Shown piece by piece: positions 52,267-62,005 of a stretch of 64,000 bases of DNA. Each line of letters starts with the position of its first letter. The stretch's first letter is position 1. Source of the DNA: Propionibacteriales bacterium (GTDB lineage Bacteria; Actinomycetota; Actinomycetes; Propionibacteriales; Nocardioidaceae); assembly GCA_026392415.1 (NCBI GenBank), contig JAPLCC010000049.1:45174-109173 (forward strand), given 5' to 3'. The notes under the pieces are model-generated. The model had not been told where the DNA came from. It saw nothing but the letters and a program-made list of their open reading frames with translations, and made no database searches. The translations under genes were made by a program, and so were the position numbers.

Positions 52267-53676
52267 ATGCGCGTTCACGGCCGAGTCGTGCCACTGCCCG
52301 TGGCCGTGTGTGCGCTGATGTGGCTGTGCCTCGTCGTCGGCCTCCTCACGATCCGCCCCTCCGAATCGACCGGGGCCAGCGCCCCGGCGGGAGTTGTGGC
52401 TGCTGGGGCTGGCGAGGGGAGGGGCGAGGGGAGTGGCGACCGGCCACCGCCGGCACCACCGGCACCGGTGGGTGCCGCGTGGAGCGGGTTCGCCTTCGAC
52501 GCGTGCCGGGCGCCCAGGCAGCGCGTGATGGACCGCTGGCGGACCAGCTCGCCGTTCACCGGTGTGGGCATCTACCTCGGCGGTGTCCATCGGGCGTGCA
52601 GACAGCGGCACCTGACACCGACGTGGGTCTCGCGCCAGTTGGCCACGGGGTGGAAGCTGCTGCCGATCTGGGTCGGCCCCCAGGCCTCCTGCACCGGCTA
52701 CCGGCACAGGATCAGGAGCAGACCCGGTCAGTACGAGCAGTACCCGGCCGCCCGAGCCCGGGCAGGACGCGAGGCGCAGCTGGCCGTCCGGGCAGCTCGG
52801 TCGCTGCGACTGCCTCGGGGCGAGCTGATCTTCTACGACATCGAGCCGTTCGACGTGGGTCGGCGACACTGCCGCGGCTCGTCGCTGGCCTTCCTCGACG
52901 AGTGGACCCGTGAGGTCCATCGCCTCGGCTACCGCTCCGGGGTCTACTCCCACGTCAACTCCGGGATCTCGCTGCTCAGCCGGACCGGGCCGAACTACGC
53001 GCAACCCGACGCCGTCTGGTACGCGTGGATCGACCGCGCGGGCAACATGCCGCGGAAGTACGTGTCGAACGCGACCTTCATGCAGGCCAGCCGGGTCCAC
53101 CAGTACGCCCTGGACACCCGCGTGACGTTCGGCGGGTTCCGGATGGACATCGACTGGAACTTCGTGAGTCTCGGCGCCACCCGACGTGCGACGTCACCCG
53201 CCGGCTGTGCAGAAGCTGCCAGCCGGGTACGCACGAGGTCACTGCGCGCGGGGGCGAGCGGCCGGGCCGTGCGGATCCTCCAGTGCTTGGTACTGCCCGG
53301 CGAACGGCATCCACTGAAGACCTCCGGCCGCTACGACCCGTCGACCGTGCGCGCAGTCAAGTCCTTCCAACGGCGTCGCGGCCTCGAGGTGACCGGCATC
53401 GTCGACCGCGGGACCTGGACCTCCCTGCTCATGCGGGGCGGAACGCCCGTCCTGCGCAAGGGAGATCGCGGCGAGCATGTCCGACGACTCCAACGCAGTC
53501 TCAATGCGGCCGTCGGGCGGCCAGCGGTCAGGGTGGACGGCGCCTACGGCCGCGACACTGCGAAGGCCGTTCGGCGCTACCGCACGCAGCTGGGTCTGGG
53601 TCGCAAGGGCGTCGTCAATGACTCGGTGTGGAAGGCGCTCGCGCGAGGAAGGGTGCTGTCGAACGGTGGAGGCTGA
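52267..53676 (+). CDS. DUF1906 glycoside-hydrolase-like (Rv2525c-like) secreted protein with two peptidoglycan-binding repeats
   Basis: WSGFAFDACRAPRQRVMDRWRTSSPFTGVGIYLGG, LIFYDIEPFD; RAVKSFQRRRGLEVTGIVDRGTW and KAVRRYRTQLGLGRKGVVND. Confidence 0.85.
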   Translation: MRVHGRVVPLPVAVCALMWLCLVVGLLTIRPSESTGASAPAGVVAAGAGEGRGEGSGDRPPPAPPAPVGAAWSGFAFDACRAPRQRVMDRWRTSSPFTGVGIYLGGVHRACRQRHLTPTWVSRQLATGWKLLPIWVGPQASCTGYRHRIRSRPGQYEQYPAARARAGREAQLAVRAARSLRLPRGELIFYDIEPFDVGRRHCRGSSLAFLDEWTREVHRLGYRSGVYSHVNSGISLLSRTGPNYAQPDAVWYAWIDRAGNMPRKYVSNATFMQASRVHQYALDTRVTFGGFRMDIDWNFVSLGATRRATSPAGCAEAASRVRTRSLRAGASGRAVRILQCLVLPGERHPLKTSGRYDPSTVRAVKSFQRRRGLEVTGIVDRGTWTSLLMRGGTPVLRKGDRGEHVRRLQRSLNAAVGRPAVRVDGAYGRDTAKAVRRYRTQLGLGRKGVVNDSVWKALARGRVLSNGGG

Positions 53677-53677
53677 C

Positions 53678-54025
53678 ATGGCGGGCGATCGGGAACGCCT
53701 GGAGGAGAAGTTGCGATCCGCTCGTGCCCGGCTCGCTCGACTCACGGACGACTTCGATGATGTCGTCGCGGCTTCGCGCGACACCAACGCCGACGACGAA
53801 CACGATCCTGAGGGCGCGACGATTGCTTTCGAACGGTCACAACTCAGTGCCGTGATCCAGCAGACGCGAGTTCAGGTCACCGAGGCACGAGCCGCACTGA
53901 TCCGCTGGGACTCGGGTGACTACGGCGTGTGTGAGCGCTGCGGACAGCCGATCGGAGCAGAACGCCTCGAGGCCAGACCCACCGCCAGCCAGTGCATCGC
54001 CTGTGCCCGAACAGTTCGCCGATAA
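53678..54025 (+). CDS. TraR/DksA-family zinc finger protein
   Basis: DSGDYGVCERCGQPIGAERLEARPTASQCIACAR. Confidence 0.9.
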   Translation: MAGDRERLEEKLRSARARLARLTDDFDDVVAASRDTNADDEHDPEGATIAFERSQLSAVIQQTRVQVTEARAALIRWDSGDYGVCERCGQPIGAERLEARPTASQCIACARTVRR

Positions 54026-54026
54026 G

Positions 54027-54039
54027 TGACATTATGTCA
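54027..54039. promoter_or_regulatory. Palindrome TGACATtATGTCA upstream of the DUF4331 gene
   Basis: Perfect 6+1+6 inverted repeat in the gap between the TraR/DksA and DUF4331 genes. Confidence 0.4.
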
Positions 54040-54218
54040 TTCAAACGGGATCTGGACCCCTCTCCGCCCTGACGCTCCTCCTGGCCTTTGGTGGTACGAG
54101 CCATAGTGGCCGAGCAATCTGATTTGTCTCTTCACTCGGAATGAGGCCCCCCCAAATCGGCAGCATCCCTGGGGAGGGGCCCGTCCGGCGGTTCGCCGGA
54201 CATTTTGGAGGAGACGAC

Positions 54219-55700
54219 ATGAATCAGATTCCCAGGCGACGCGTGGCCGTGACCGCCCTGCTCGCATCCGGCGGCCTCTTGGCTGCGGTTGGAGCCGCTG
54301 GGCTGAGCCCCACGGGCGCCTCGGCCTCGAGCCACCGCGAGGCGCCACTCATCTCAGGGGCCCCGCAGTACGACAACACCGACACCTACGCGTTCGTCAG
54401 CCCTGACGACCCCGACACCGTCACGCTCGTCGCGAACTGGATCCCCTTCGAGGAGCCGGCCGGAGGTCCGAACTTCTACCCCTTCGCCAACGACGCGTAC
54501 TACGACATCAACATCGACAACGACGGCGACGCTGTGGCTGACATCGTCTACCGCTGGACGTTCAAGACCAAGGTCCGCAACGGCGACACCTTTCTCTACA
54601 ACACCGGCGTGGTGAGCACCCTCGGCGACCCCGACCTCAACGTCCGGCAGACGTATCGTCTGCAACGCATCGAGAACGGCAAGTCACGCCAGCTCCTCAA
54701 CGAAGCCGCCGTCGCCCCGTCGTACGTCGGCGCCGCGTCGATGCCCGACTACGAGGCCCTTTCGAACGAAGCGATCGTCCCGATCAAGAACGGCAAGACC
54801 TGGGCTGGACAGGCCGACGACCCGTTCTTCCTGGACCTGCGCGTCTTCGACCTGCTGTACGGCGGCGACCTGTCCGAGGTCGGCGACGACACCCTGGCGG
54901 GCTTCGGCGTGAACTCGCTGGCACTGCAGATCGACAAGTCGGAGCTCACCGACGGTTCGGATCCCGTCATTGGCGTCTGGTCGACAACCTCCCGTCGTGA
55001 CGCCAAGGGCAAGTACCGCCAGGTCTCTCGACTCGGCATGCCTCTGGTCAACGAGGTCGTCATCCCGATCAAGGACAAGGACAGGTTCAACGCGTCCCGT
55101 CCTGCGGACGACGCCCAGTTCCTCGACTACGTCACCGAGCCCGAGCTTCCCCGACTGATCGAGTCGGTCTACGGGATCCCGGCACCGGCGACGCCGCGCA
55201 ACGATCTCGTCCAGGTCTTCCTGACCGGCGTCCCCGGACTCAACAAGCCGGTCGGCGTCACCCCCAGCGAGCAGTTGCGCCTCAACACCGCGATCGCTCC
55301 GGCAGCAGACCCGAAGCGTCTCGGTGTGCTCGAGGGTGACACCGCGGGGTTCCCCAACGGTCGACGGTTGACCGACGACGTCATCGACATCGCACTTCAG
55401 GTCGTCGAAGGCGAACTCGTCGGCTCCCCCAACGACCTCGGCGACGCGGTCAACGGCAACGACAAGGAGTTCCGCAGCTCGTTCCCCTACCTCGCGCTGC
55501 CTTCCTCGGGTTCGTCCGACAGCCCGCACCCGGTCGGTTTCAATGCGCTGAACGGCGGCGACGCGCCTGACGAGGTCGTGACGGCGTCCGCGGGGATCAC
55601 CTCCTTCGCGCCGTTCAGCCTGGCCGCTGGCCTCGCCTTGTTGCTCGGCGGCGCAGTGTTCGCCACCCGCCGGGCGAAGTCCCCGGTCCTCGCCCACTGA
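54219..55700 (+). CDS. DUF4331 domain-containing secreted protein with C-terminal TM anchor
   Basis: Signal peptide; SSHREAPLISGAPQYDNTDTYAFVSPDDPDTVTLVANWIPFEEPAGGPNFYPF; C-term LALLLGGAVFATRRAK. Confidence 0.9.
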   Translation: MNQIPRRRVAVTALLASGGLLAAVGAAGLSPTGASASSHREAPLISGAPQYDNTDTYAFVSPDDPDTVTLVANWIPFEEPAGGPNFYPFANDAYYDINIDNDGDAVADIVYRWTFKTKVRNGDTFLYNTGVVSTLGDPDLNVRQTYRLQRIENGKSRQLLNEAAVAPSYVGAASMPDYEALSNEAIVPIKNGKTWAGQADDPFFLDLRVFDLLYGGDLSEVGDDTLAGFGVNSLALQIDKSELTDGSDPVIGVWSTTSRRDAKGKYRQVSRLGMPLVNEVVIPIKDKDRFNASRPADDAQFLDYVTEPELPRLIESVYGIPAPATPRNDLVQVFLTGVPGLNKPVGVTPSEQLRLNTAIAPAADPKRLGVLEGDTAGFPNGRRLTDDVIDIALQVVEGELVGSPNDLGDAVNGNDKEFRSSFPYLALPSSGSSDSPHPVGFNALNGGDAPDEVVTASAGITSFAPFSLAAGLALLLGGAVFATRRAKSPVLAH

Positions 55701-55708
55701 GTGTGGTC

Positions 55709-55739
55709 GCCCGCCCCACCACCGCGTGGTGGGGCGGGC
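55709..55739 (+). terminator. Perfect 14-bp intercistronic hairpin between DUF4331 and TPR genes
   Basis: gcccgccccaccac-cgc-gtggtggggcgggc. Confidence 0.7.
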
Positions 55740-55754
55740 TCCGCAAGGAGCTCC

Positions 55755-57047
55755 ATGATTCGCAAGCTGATCCTGGTCCTGGTCGTCGGCCTCGCGCTGT
55801 CGGCCGTGGGCGCATACGGCCTCGACCGGACACCGGACCGGTCGACCCCGGTCAGTGTCGGTGACCTCGCCGGCGTCGACCGCGCTGACCTGGCCTCTGT
55901 CATGAAGTCCCTGGAGGAACGGGTGCGCGAGCAGCCGAAGGACGGGCGCTCGTGGGCAACGCTCGGCCACGTGTACGTCGAGCAGTCGCGCGTCACCGGT
56001 GACCTCGACTACTACGCTCGCGCCGATCGCGCCCTGGCGACAGCACTGTCGCTGAATCGCGACGACGACCTCGCGCTCGCGGGCAAGGCCGCGGTCGCCG
56101 CTGCACGCCACGACTTCCATGGCGCGCTGCGCTACGCCGACGAAGCGCTCGCCCTCAACTCCTACCAACCGACCGCCCTGGCGATCAGGGTCGATGCACT
56201 CACCGAGCTGGGCAGGTACGCCGATCAGGAGTCGGCGCTCCGTACCGCCGACGAGCGGGCGCCCGGCCCACCGGTACTCCTTCGCATGTCGTACGCAAGC
56301 GAGCTGCGGGGTGACCTCGCCGGCGCCGAACGGCTCCTGGCACTGGCGCTGGAAGGCACGACCGCAGGGACCGACCGGGCCTTCATCCTCACCATCCTGG
56401 CCGACCTCGACCGCAAGGCGGGACGGCTCGAGGCCTCCCGGGAACACCTTGCCGAGGCCATCGAGGCTGACGTCGACTTCGGCCCGGCGTACGCAAGCCG
56501 CGCGCGCCTCGCAGTGGCGGGCGGCGACCTCGATGAAGCCCTACGACGCTGGCGCGAGGCCCATGAACGATCGGGCTCCCCCGAGTCGGCGATCGAGCTG
56601 GCCGAGCTCCTCCTGCTTGCCGGCCGCACCGCCGAGGCAGAGCCGCTCCTGCGGGCTGCAAAGGAGGGACGAGTCACCGAGGTGGAGGCCGGTGTCGACA
56701 TGGACCTCGAGGTGGCCCAGTTCGAGGCTGACCACGGCTCGTCGGCGGTCGCTCTCGCGGCGGCCCGACGTGAGTGGGGGCTCCGCGAAACCGTGCACAC
56801 CGCCGACGCCCTGGCCTGGGCCCTGCACGCCGACGGACGCAGCAACGAGGCACTCCCCTACGCCGTCGCCGCCACCCGGCTCGGCACGCCGGACGCGAGG
56901 TTCTGGCTGCACCGCGCGATCATCGAGGCAGAACTCGGACGAGATCGCCCGGCGCGGCTCCACCTCGCCAAGGGCCTGTCAATCGACCCCGGCGTGTCCC
57001 CCACCCTCGCGGACGAGGCCCGTCGAGTCCTCCGTCAGGAGACGTAG
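55755..57047 (+). CDS. Tetratricopeptide-repeat protein with N-terminal membrane/signal helix
   Basis: MIRKLILVLVVGLALSAVGAYG; repeated TPR-like WATLGHVYVEQ..., YADEALALNSYQPTALAIR. Confidence 0.85.
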   Translation: MIRKLILVLVVGLALSAVGAYGLDRTPDRSTPVSVGDLAGVDRADLASVMKSLEERVREQPKDGRSWATLGHVYVEQSRVTGDLDYYARADRALATALSLNRDDDLALAGKAAVAAARHDFHGALRYADEALALNSYQPTALAIRVDALTELGRYADQESALRTADERAPGPPVLLRMSYASELRGDLAGAERLLALALEGTTAGTDRAFILTILADLDRKAGRLEASREHLAEAIEADVDFGPAYASRARLAVAGGDLDEALRRWREAHERSGSPESAIELAELLLLAGRTAEAEPLLRAAKEGRVTEVEAGVDMDLEVAQFEADHGSSAVALAAARREWGLRETVHTADALAWALHADGRSNEALPYAVAATRLGTPDARFWLHRAIIEAELGRDRPARLHLAKGLSIDPGVSPTLADEARRVLRQET

Positions 57048-58198
57048 TCGCTGTACTCCCTGGTCCCCCGGAACGGCATCAGGTGCTGGGCGACGAAACC
57101 GTTGGGCACAGTCTCGGGCTTCAGTACGCCGTACTCGTCGGGCCAGCTGCCGTCACGTGGCAACTTGAACGAACCCATGAGCATGTCGACGACCGGCAGA
57201 TGGATGGCGTAGTTGCGGTCCCAGTAGTCGACGTGACGCGCGTGGTGCCAGTGGTGGTAGCGCGGCAGCGTGATGACGTACTCGAGCCAGCCGAACCGGA
57301 TGCCGATGTTGGCGTGGGCGATGACGGCCTGGAGTCCCACCAGGACGGCGTAGGCGTTCACCGCTTCTTGGGAAAATCCTAGAAGGAGCAGCGGGAGCAG
57401 CACCGTGGAGCGGGTCAGGATGGTCTCGATGAGGTGGACGCGCGAGCCCGCCAGCCAGTCGAGCTCAGGGCTCGAGTGGTGGACCGCGTGGAACCGCCAC
57501 AGCACCATGATCCGGTGGTACGCGCGATGGAGGCCGGCCTGGGCGACGTCGGCAGCGAACACGGCGAGGAAGAACTGCGCGACGAACGGCAGCCCGCCGA
57601 CCCACCCCTGGACTCCCCCGATCCTGACGGACTCGACGACGACGCTGGTAGAAGCCGTGACCGTGATCAGGATGAACTGGACGAGCACGTGCGACATGAA
57701 GAAGTACGCCGCGTCGGTCCGCCAGCCGCCACGCAGCACGGCGAGCGGTCGACGTGCGAAGTGGTGCTCGAGCGGGATGAAGACCAGTGCGGAGAAGAAC
57801 AGCGACAGGACGAACCAGTCGAGGCCCAACGAGTACGGGGTCTTGCCGATGGTCTCGAACTGGACGTCCGATCCCCCGGCCAGGACCGCGATGGTCGCGG
57901 ACCCGACACCGATGAAGGCCAGCCGCTTGTGCTGGTCCCGAAGGATCGCAAACGTTCCGGCGATGAACGCGAAGGAGAGCCCGATGAGGAGTAGCCGCCG
58001 AGCGAAGCCTTCGCTGTAGACCGCGCGAAACTCCTGGCTGGTCAGCAACTCCGGGAAGTGGAAACACAGCACGGCGACGAGGCTGCCCAGTCCGAGGACC
58101 ATCGACGCGGCCGGCGCCAGCAGCGGGTGCCGGTACAGGGGAATGGGGCGGTACTTCTCGGAGGTGGGGGTCTCCCCCGCAACGTCGCCTGATCTCAT
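57035..58198 (-). CDS. Sterol desaturase / fatty acid hydroxylase family membrane protein
   Basis: HRAYHRIMVLWRFHAVHHSSPELDWLAGSRVH; RYHHWHHARH histidine boxes. Confidence 0.9.
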   Translation of the reverse strand: MRSGDVAGETPTSEKYRPIPLYRHPLLAPAASMVLGLGSLVAVLCFHFPELLTSQEFRAVYSEGFARRLLLIGLSFAFIAGTFAILRDQHKRLAFIGVGSATIAVLAGGSDVQFETIGKTPYSLGLDWFVLSLFFSALVFIPLEHHFARRPLAVLRGGWRTDAAYFFMSHVLVQFILITVTASTSVVVESVRIGGVQGWVGGLPFVAQFFLAVFAADVAQAGLHRAYHRIMVLWRFHAVHHSSPELDWLAGSRVHLIETILTRSTVLLPLLLLGFSQEAVNAYAVLVGLQAVIAHANIGIRFGWLEYVITLPRYHHWHHARHVDYWDRNYAIHLPVVDMLMGSFKLPRDGSWPDEYGVLKPETVPNGFVAQHLMPFRGTREYSDYVS

Positions 58199-58275
58199 GT
58201 CTCTCAGTATCGGCGCGGCGACCGGGTTGCAAACGAGCACCTGTGCTCAGTCCTGAACGGAGCTACCGTGAAGGC

Positions 58276-58668
58276 GTGAACGCTCCAAACGGCTTCGCCA
58301 GTGTCCGTTACCTCGTGGATGACGTCGACGAATCGATCGCGTTCTACACGACCCACTTGGGATTCACGCTCGAGATGAGCGCGGCGCCCGCGTTCGCCGA
58401 CGTGCGGCTCGGTCCCCTGCGACTGCTGTTGTCCGGCGCCGCGAGCTCGGGCGCTCGCGCCACTCCCCCGGAACTCGGCGACTCCCCCGGCCGTAACCGG
58501 ATCCATCTGGTCCTCGACGACATCGAGTCGGACGTCGCCCGGCTCGGCGAGGCCGGACTGACATTCGTGAGCGACCTGGTCTCGGGACCGGGCGGCAGTC
58601 AGATCCTGCTGGCCGATCCCTCGGGCAACCTCGTGGAGCTTTTCCAGCCCGCTGCCCGTCGCGCCTGA
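58276..58668 (+). CDS. VOC family protein
   Basis: SVRYLVDDVDESIAFYTTHLGFTLEM; ILLADPSGNLVELFQP; GTG start. Confidence 0.9.
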   Translation: MNAPNGFASVRYLVDDVDESIAFYTTHLGFTLEMSAAPAFADVRLGPLRLLLSGAASSGARATPPELGDSPGRNRIHLVLDDIESDVARLGEAGLTFVSDLVSGPGGSQILLADPSGNLVELFQPAARRA

Positions 58669-58673
58669 CAGCT

Positions 58674-60317
58674 TCACGCGCGTTCTGACACGCGACCGTT
58701 CTCGACGTGCAGCTCCCGCGTCGTGGCGACCGCCGACAGCATCCGGCGGTCGTGGGTGACCAGGAGCAGGGTGCCGGGATAGGTGGCCAGGGCTGCTTCG
58801 ACCTGTTCGATCGCCGGCAGGTCCAGGTGGTTGGTGGGTTCGTCGAGCACCAGCAGGTTCACTCCCCTGGCCTGCAGGAGCGCAAGAGCGGCGCGGGTGC
58901 GTTCGCCCGGTGACAGCGTGGTCGCGGGGCGCACGACGTGGTCGGTCTTCAGGCCGAACTTGGCCAGCAGGGTGCGCACCGGCTCCGGCGCGAGGTCCGG
59001 CACCTGCCGCTGGAACGCGTCGACGAGCGGTTCGTCGCCCTCGAACAGGCGACGTGCCTGGTCGACCTCACCGACGACGACGCCGGGACCGAGATGCGCC
59101 TGCCCCTCGTCGAGCTCCAGGCGGCCGAGCAGCGCCGCGAGCAAGGTGGACTTGCCGGCGCCGTTGGCTCCGGTGATGGCGACCTTCTCGGCCCATCCGA
59201 TCTCGAGCGTCACCGGTCCGAAGGTGAAGTCGCCACGTCGTACGACGGCGTCCCGCAGGGCGGCAGTCACCGCGCCCGAACGCGGTGCGGCCGCGATCTC
59301 CATCCGCAGGTCCCACTCCTTGCGGGGCTCCTCCACCTCGTCGAGCCGCTCGATCGCCCGCTCGGACTGACGCACCTTCGAGGCCTGCTTCTCGCTCGAC
59401 TCGGTCCGGAACCGGCGGATCGACTTGTCGGGCTCGTTGTTGATGCTGCGCCGGGCGTTGCGGACACCCTGCGCCGCCCAATTGCGTTGCATGTTGGCGC
59501 GCGCCTGGAGTCCGGCCACCGTGCCGGCGTACTCCTCGTAGGCCTCGCGGGCGTGGCGCCGGGCGACCTCCCGCTCCTGGAGCCAGGCGTCGTAGCCGCC
59601 GCCGTAGACATTGATCGCCCGCTGGTGCAGGTCCAGCTCGACGATCCGGTTGACCGTCCGGGCAAGGCACTCTCGGTCGTGGCTGACGATCACCGCGGCT
59701 TCCCCGAGGTCGGTGACGAAGCGCTCCAGCCGGGCGAGGCCGTCGAGGTCGAGGTCGTTGGTCGGCTCGTCCAGCAGGAAGACGTCGTAGCGCGACAGCA
59801 ACAGGCTGGCCAATCCCGCCCGGGCCGCCTGTCCACCGGAGAGCGATGTCATCACCTGGTCAAGGTCGACGGCGAGGCCCACGTCTGCGGCGATGACCTC
59901 CGCACGCTCGTCGAGGTCCGGTGCACCGAGCGCCAGCCAACGCTCGAGCGCATCGGCGTAGTCGTCGTCGGCTCCCGGCTCCCCTGTCTCGAGTCGAGCG
60001 GTCGCCGCGTCGAAGGCGGCCTGCGCCTCGGCCACGCCCGTACGACGCGCGAGGAACTCGCGCACCGTCTCACCCTCCCGGCGCTCGGTCTCCTGAGGGA
60101 GGTAGCCGATCGTCGCGGAAGCCGGAGTGACCGTGACCGTGCCGTCCTCCGGATCGAGCTCGCCGGCGAGAGTGCGCAACAGGGTGGACTTGCCCGCGCC
60201 GTTGGGGCCGACGAGGCCGATCACGTCACGCGGCCCGATGACCAGGTCCAGGCCGGAGAAGAGCGCTGTCGCGCCGTGTCCTGCAGCCAGCCCGCTGGCC
60301 TTGATCGTCGCGCTCAC
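58674..60317 (-). CDS. ABC-F family ATPase
   Basis: Two ABC domains; LSGGQAARAGLASLLLSRYDVFLLDEPTNDLDLDGL; LLVLDEPTNHLDLPAIEQVE; GTG start. Confidence 0.93.
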   Translation of the reverse strand: MSATIKASGLAAGHGATALFSGLDLVIGPRDVIGLVGPNGAGKSTLLRTLAGELDPEDGTVTVTPASATIGYLPQETERREGETVREFLARRTGVAEAQAAFDAATARLETGEPGADDDYADALERWLALGAPDLDERAEVIAADVGLAVDLDQVMTSLSGGQAARAGLASLLLSRYDVFLLDEPTNDLDLDGLARLERFVTDLGEAAVIVSHDRECLARTVNRIVELDLHQRAINVYGGGYDAWLQEREVARRHAREAYEEYAGTVAGLQARANMQRNWAAQGVRNARRSINNEPDKSIRRFRTESSEKQASKVRQSERAIERLDEVEEPRKEWDLRMEIAAAPRSGAVTAALRDAVVRRGDFTFGPVTLEIGWAEKVAITGANGAGKSTLLAALLGRLELDEGQAHLGPGVVVGEVDQARRLFEGDEPLVDAFQRQVPDLAPEPVRTLLAKFGLKTDHVVRPATTLSPGERTRAALALLQARGVNLLVLDEPTNHLDLPAIEQVEAALATYPGTLLLVTHDRRMLSAVATTRELHVENGRVSERA

Positions 60318-61189
60318 GCGCTGAGGTTAGCCACCCGCGGGAGCACGTCCTCCACCAGAGCGGTGGCCCAGCCTTCCGGATCCGCGGCCGGCGCCATCAT
60401 CGCGGCGAGGGTGACGCCGATGCCGGCATACCCTTCCATGTCCTTCACGAAGGTGTCCGGGTCAGCGACCGGGTCGCCGAAGTAGAGGATGGTCTTGCGG
60501 ATCGCCTCGTAGTCGCGGCCGAGGTCGTCGCAGTGGCGGCGGAGCACCTCCAGCTTCTTCGCGACACCGGGCACCCCCTCCCCCGTGAACAGGTTGCACG
60601 CGTCGGCGTACTGCGCGACGAGACGCAAGGTCTTTCGCTCGCCCTGGCCGCCGATCATCAGCGGCACCCGGCCGCGTACCGGCTTGGGCAGGCAGATCGT
60701 CTCGGCGAGCTGGTAGTGAGTGCCGTCGAACGGACCGTCGTCATCGCTCCACATCTGCTCGGCGATCCGGATCGTCTCCTCGAGGCGCTCGAATCGCTCC
60801 GCCAGGGGCGGGAAGGGTACGCCGAGTCCGTCGTGTTCGCGGTCGTACCAGGCAGCGCCGATGCCGAGTTGCGCCCGCCCGCGGGACAGCACGTCGAGCG
60901 TCGAGACCACCTTCGCGAGCAGGCCGGGATGGCGATAGGTCACCCCGGTCACCATCAGGCTGAGGTCGATCCGCTCGGTGACGCCGGCGAGGTAGCCGAG
61001 CGTCGTGTAGCCCTCGAGCATCGGCTCGAACGGGCCGCCGAAGTCGACCATCTGGAAGTAGTGGTCCATCACGGTGAAGAGCGAGATCCCGCCCTCATCG
61101 GCGATCTTCGCCGTGGCGGTCAGGTGGTCGACCAGCGTGGTCTCCCATGCCGGTGTCGTGAACGACGCGTAGTGGATACCCAGGTCCAT
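60314..61189 (-). CDS. LLM class F420-dependent oxidoreductase
   Basis: MDLGIHYASFTTPAWETTLVDHLTATAKIADEGGISLFTVMDHYFQ; SRGRAQLGIGAAWYDREHDGLGVPFPPLAERFERLEE. Confidence 0.92.
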   Translation of the reverse strand: MDLGIHYASFTTPAWETTLVDHLTATAKIADEGGISLFTVMDHYFQMVDFGGPFEPMLEGYTTLGYLAGVTERIDLSLMVTGVTYRHPGLLAKVVSTLDVLSRGRAQLGIGAAWYDREHDGLGVPFPPLAERFERLEETIRIAEQMWSDDDGPFDGTHYQLAETICLPKPVRGRVPLMIGGQGERKTLRLVAQYADACNLFTGEGVPGVAKKLEVLRRHCDDLGRDYEAIRKTILYFGDPVADPDTFVKDMEGYAGIGVTLAAMMAPAADPEGWATALVEDVLPRVANLSA

Positions 61190-61240
61190 GGAGTCAACCT
61201 ACGCCGCCACCACACAGGTCGTCTGCGTACGATCGCGCCC

Positions 61241-62005
61241 ATGCGTTCCCGCCTCCTCGCCGGTGTCCCGGCCCTGCTCCTGCTCGCTTCACTCACCGCC
61301 TGCGGTGAGGACGACCCGAAGGCCTCCGACGACACCACGGCGTCCGAGTCGCCGTCGGAGACCCCCGCCGCAGACGAGACCACCACCGACCCGGCCGCGA
61401 GCGGCGACGGCGTCACCTGCGACTTCGTCCCTGCGGGCGAGCCTGCCCGCGACGTGCAGCCGCCCGCCGCCAAGGCGACCCGGACCGGTCAGGTGCCGGC
61501 CACGCTCAAGACCTCCGTGGGTGACCTGAAGGTGATCCTCGACGCCGACAAGGCGCCGTGCACCGTCGAGTCGTTCGCGTCGCTGGCCGAGCAGGGCTAC
61601 TACGACGACACGTCCTGCCACCGCCAGGGCAACGACCCGGGATTCGAGTTCCTCCAGTGTGGTGACCCGAACTTCGACCCGAAGGCCGAGACACCTGCCG
61701 CCAACGTCGGTTCGGGCGGCCCCGGCTACACCATCCCCGACGAGATCGCGGGCGACGAGACCTACCCAGCCGGCACCTTGGCGATGGCCAACACGGGCTC
61801 GGCGAACTCCGGTGGGGGCCAGTTCTTCATCGTCTTCGGCGACTCCGGCTTCCCGCCGGCGTACACGGTCTGGGGCAAGCTCGACGACGCCTCGCTCAAG
61901 ACGCTGGTCAAGGCGACGTCGTCCGGGAACGACGGCTACTGGGCCCAGAGCGGTGGCGGCCGGCCCAACACCCCGGTCACGTTCAACTCCATCACGGTCG
62001 ACTGA
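61241..62005 (+). CDS. Cyclophilin-type peptidyl-prolyl isomerase lipoprotein
   Basis: Lipobox LASLTACGED; CTVESFASLAEQGYYDDTSCHRQ; GGGQFFIVFGDSGFPPAYTVWGKL. Confidence 0.92.
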   Translation: MRSRLLAGVPALLLLASLTACGEDDPKASDDTTASESPSETPAADETTTDPAASGDGVTCDFVPAGEPARDVQPPAAKATRTGQVPATLKTSVGDLKVILDADKAPCTVESFASLAEQGYYDDTSCHRQGNDPGFEFLQCGDPNFDPKAETPAANVGSGGPGYTIPDEIAGDETYPAGTLAMANTGSANSGGGQFFIVFGDSGFPPAYTVWGKLDDASLKTLVKATSSGNDGYWAQSGGGRPNTPVTFNSITVD

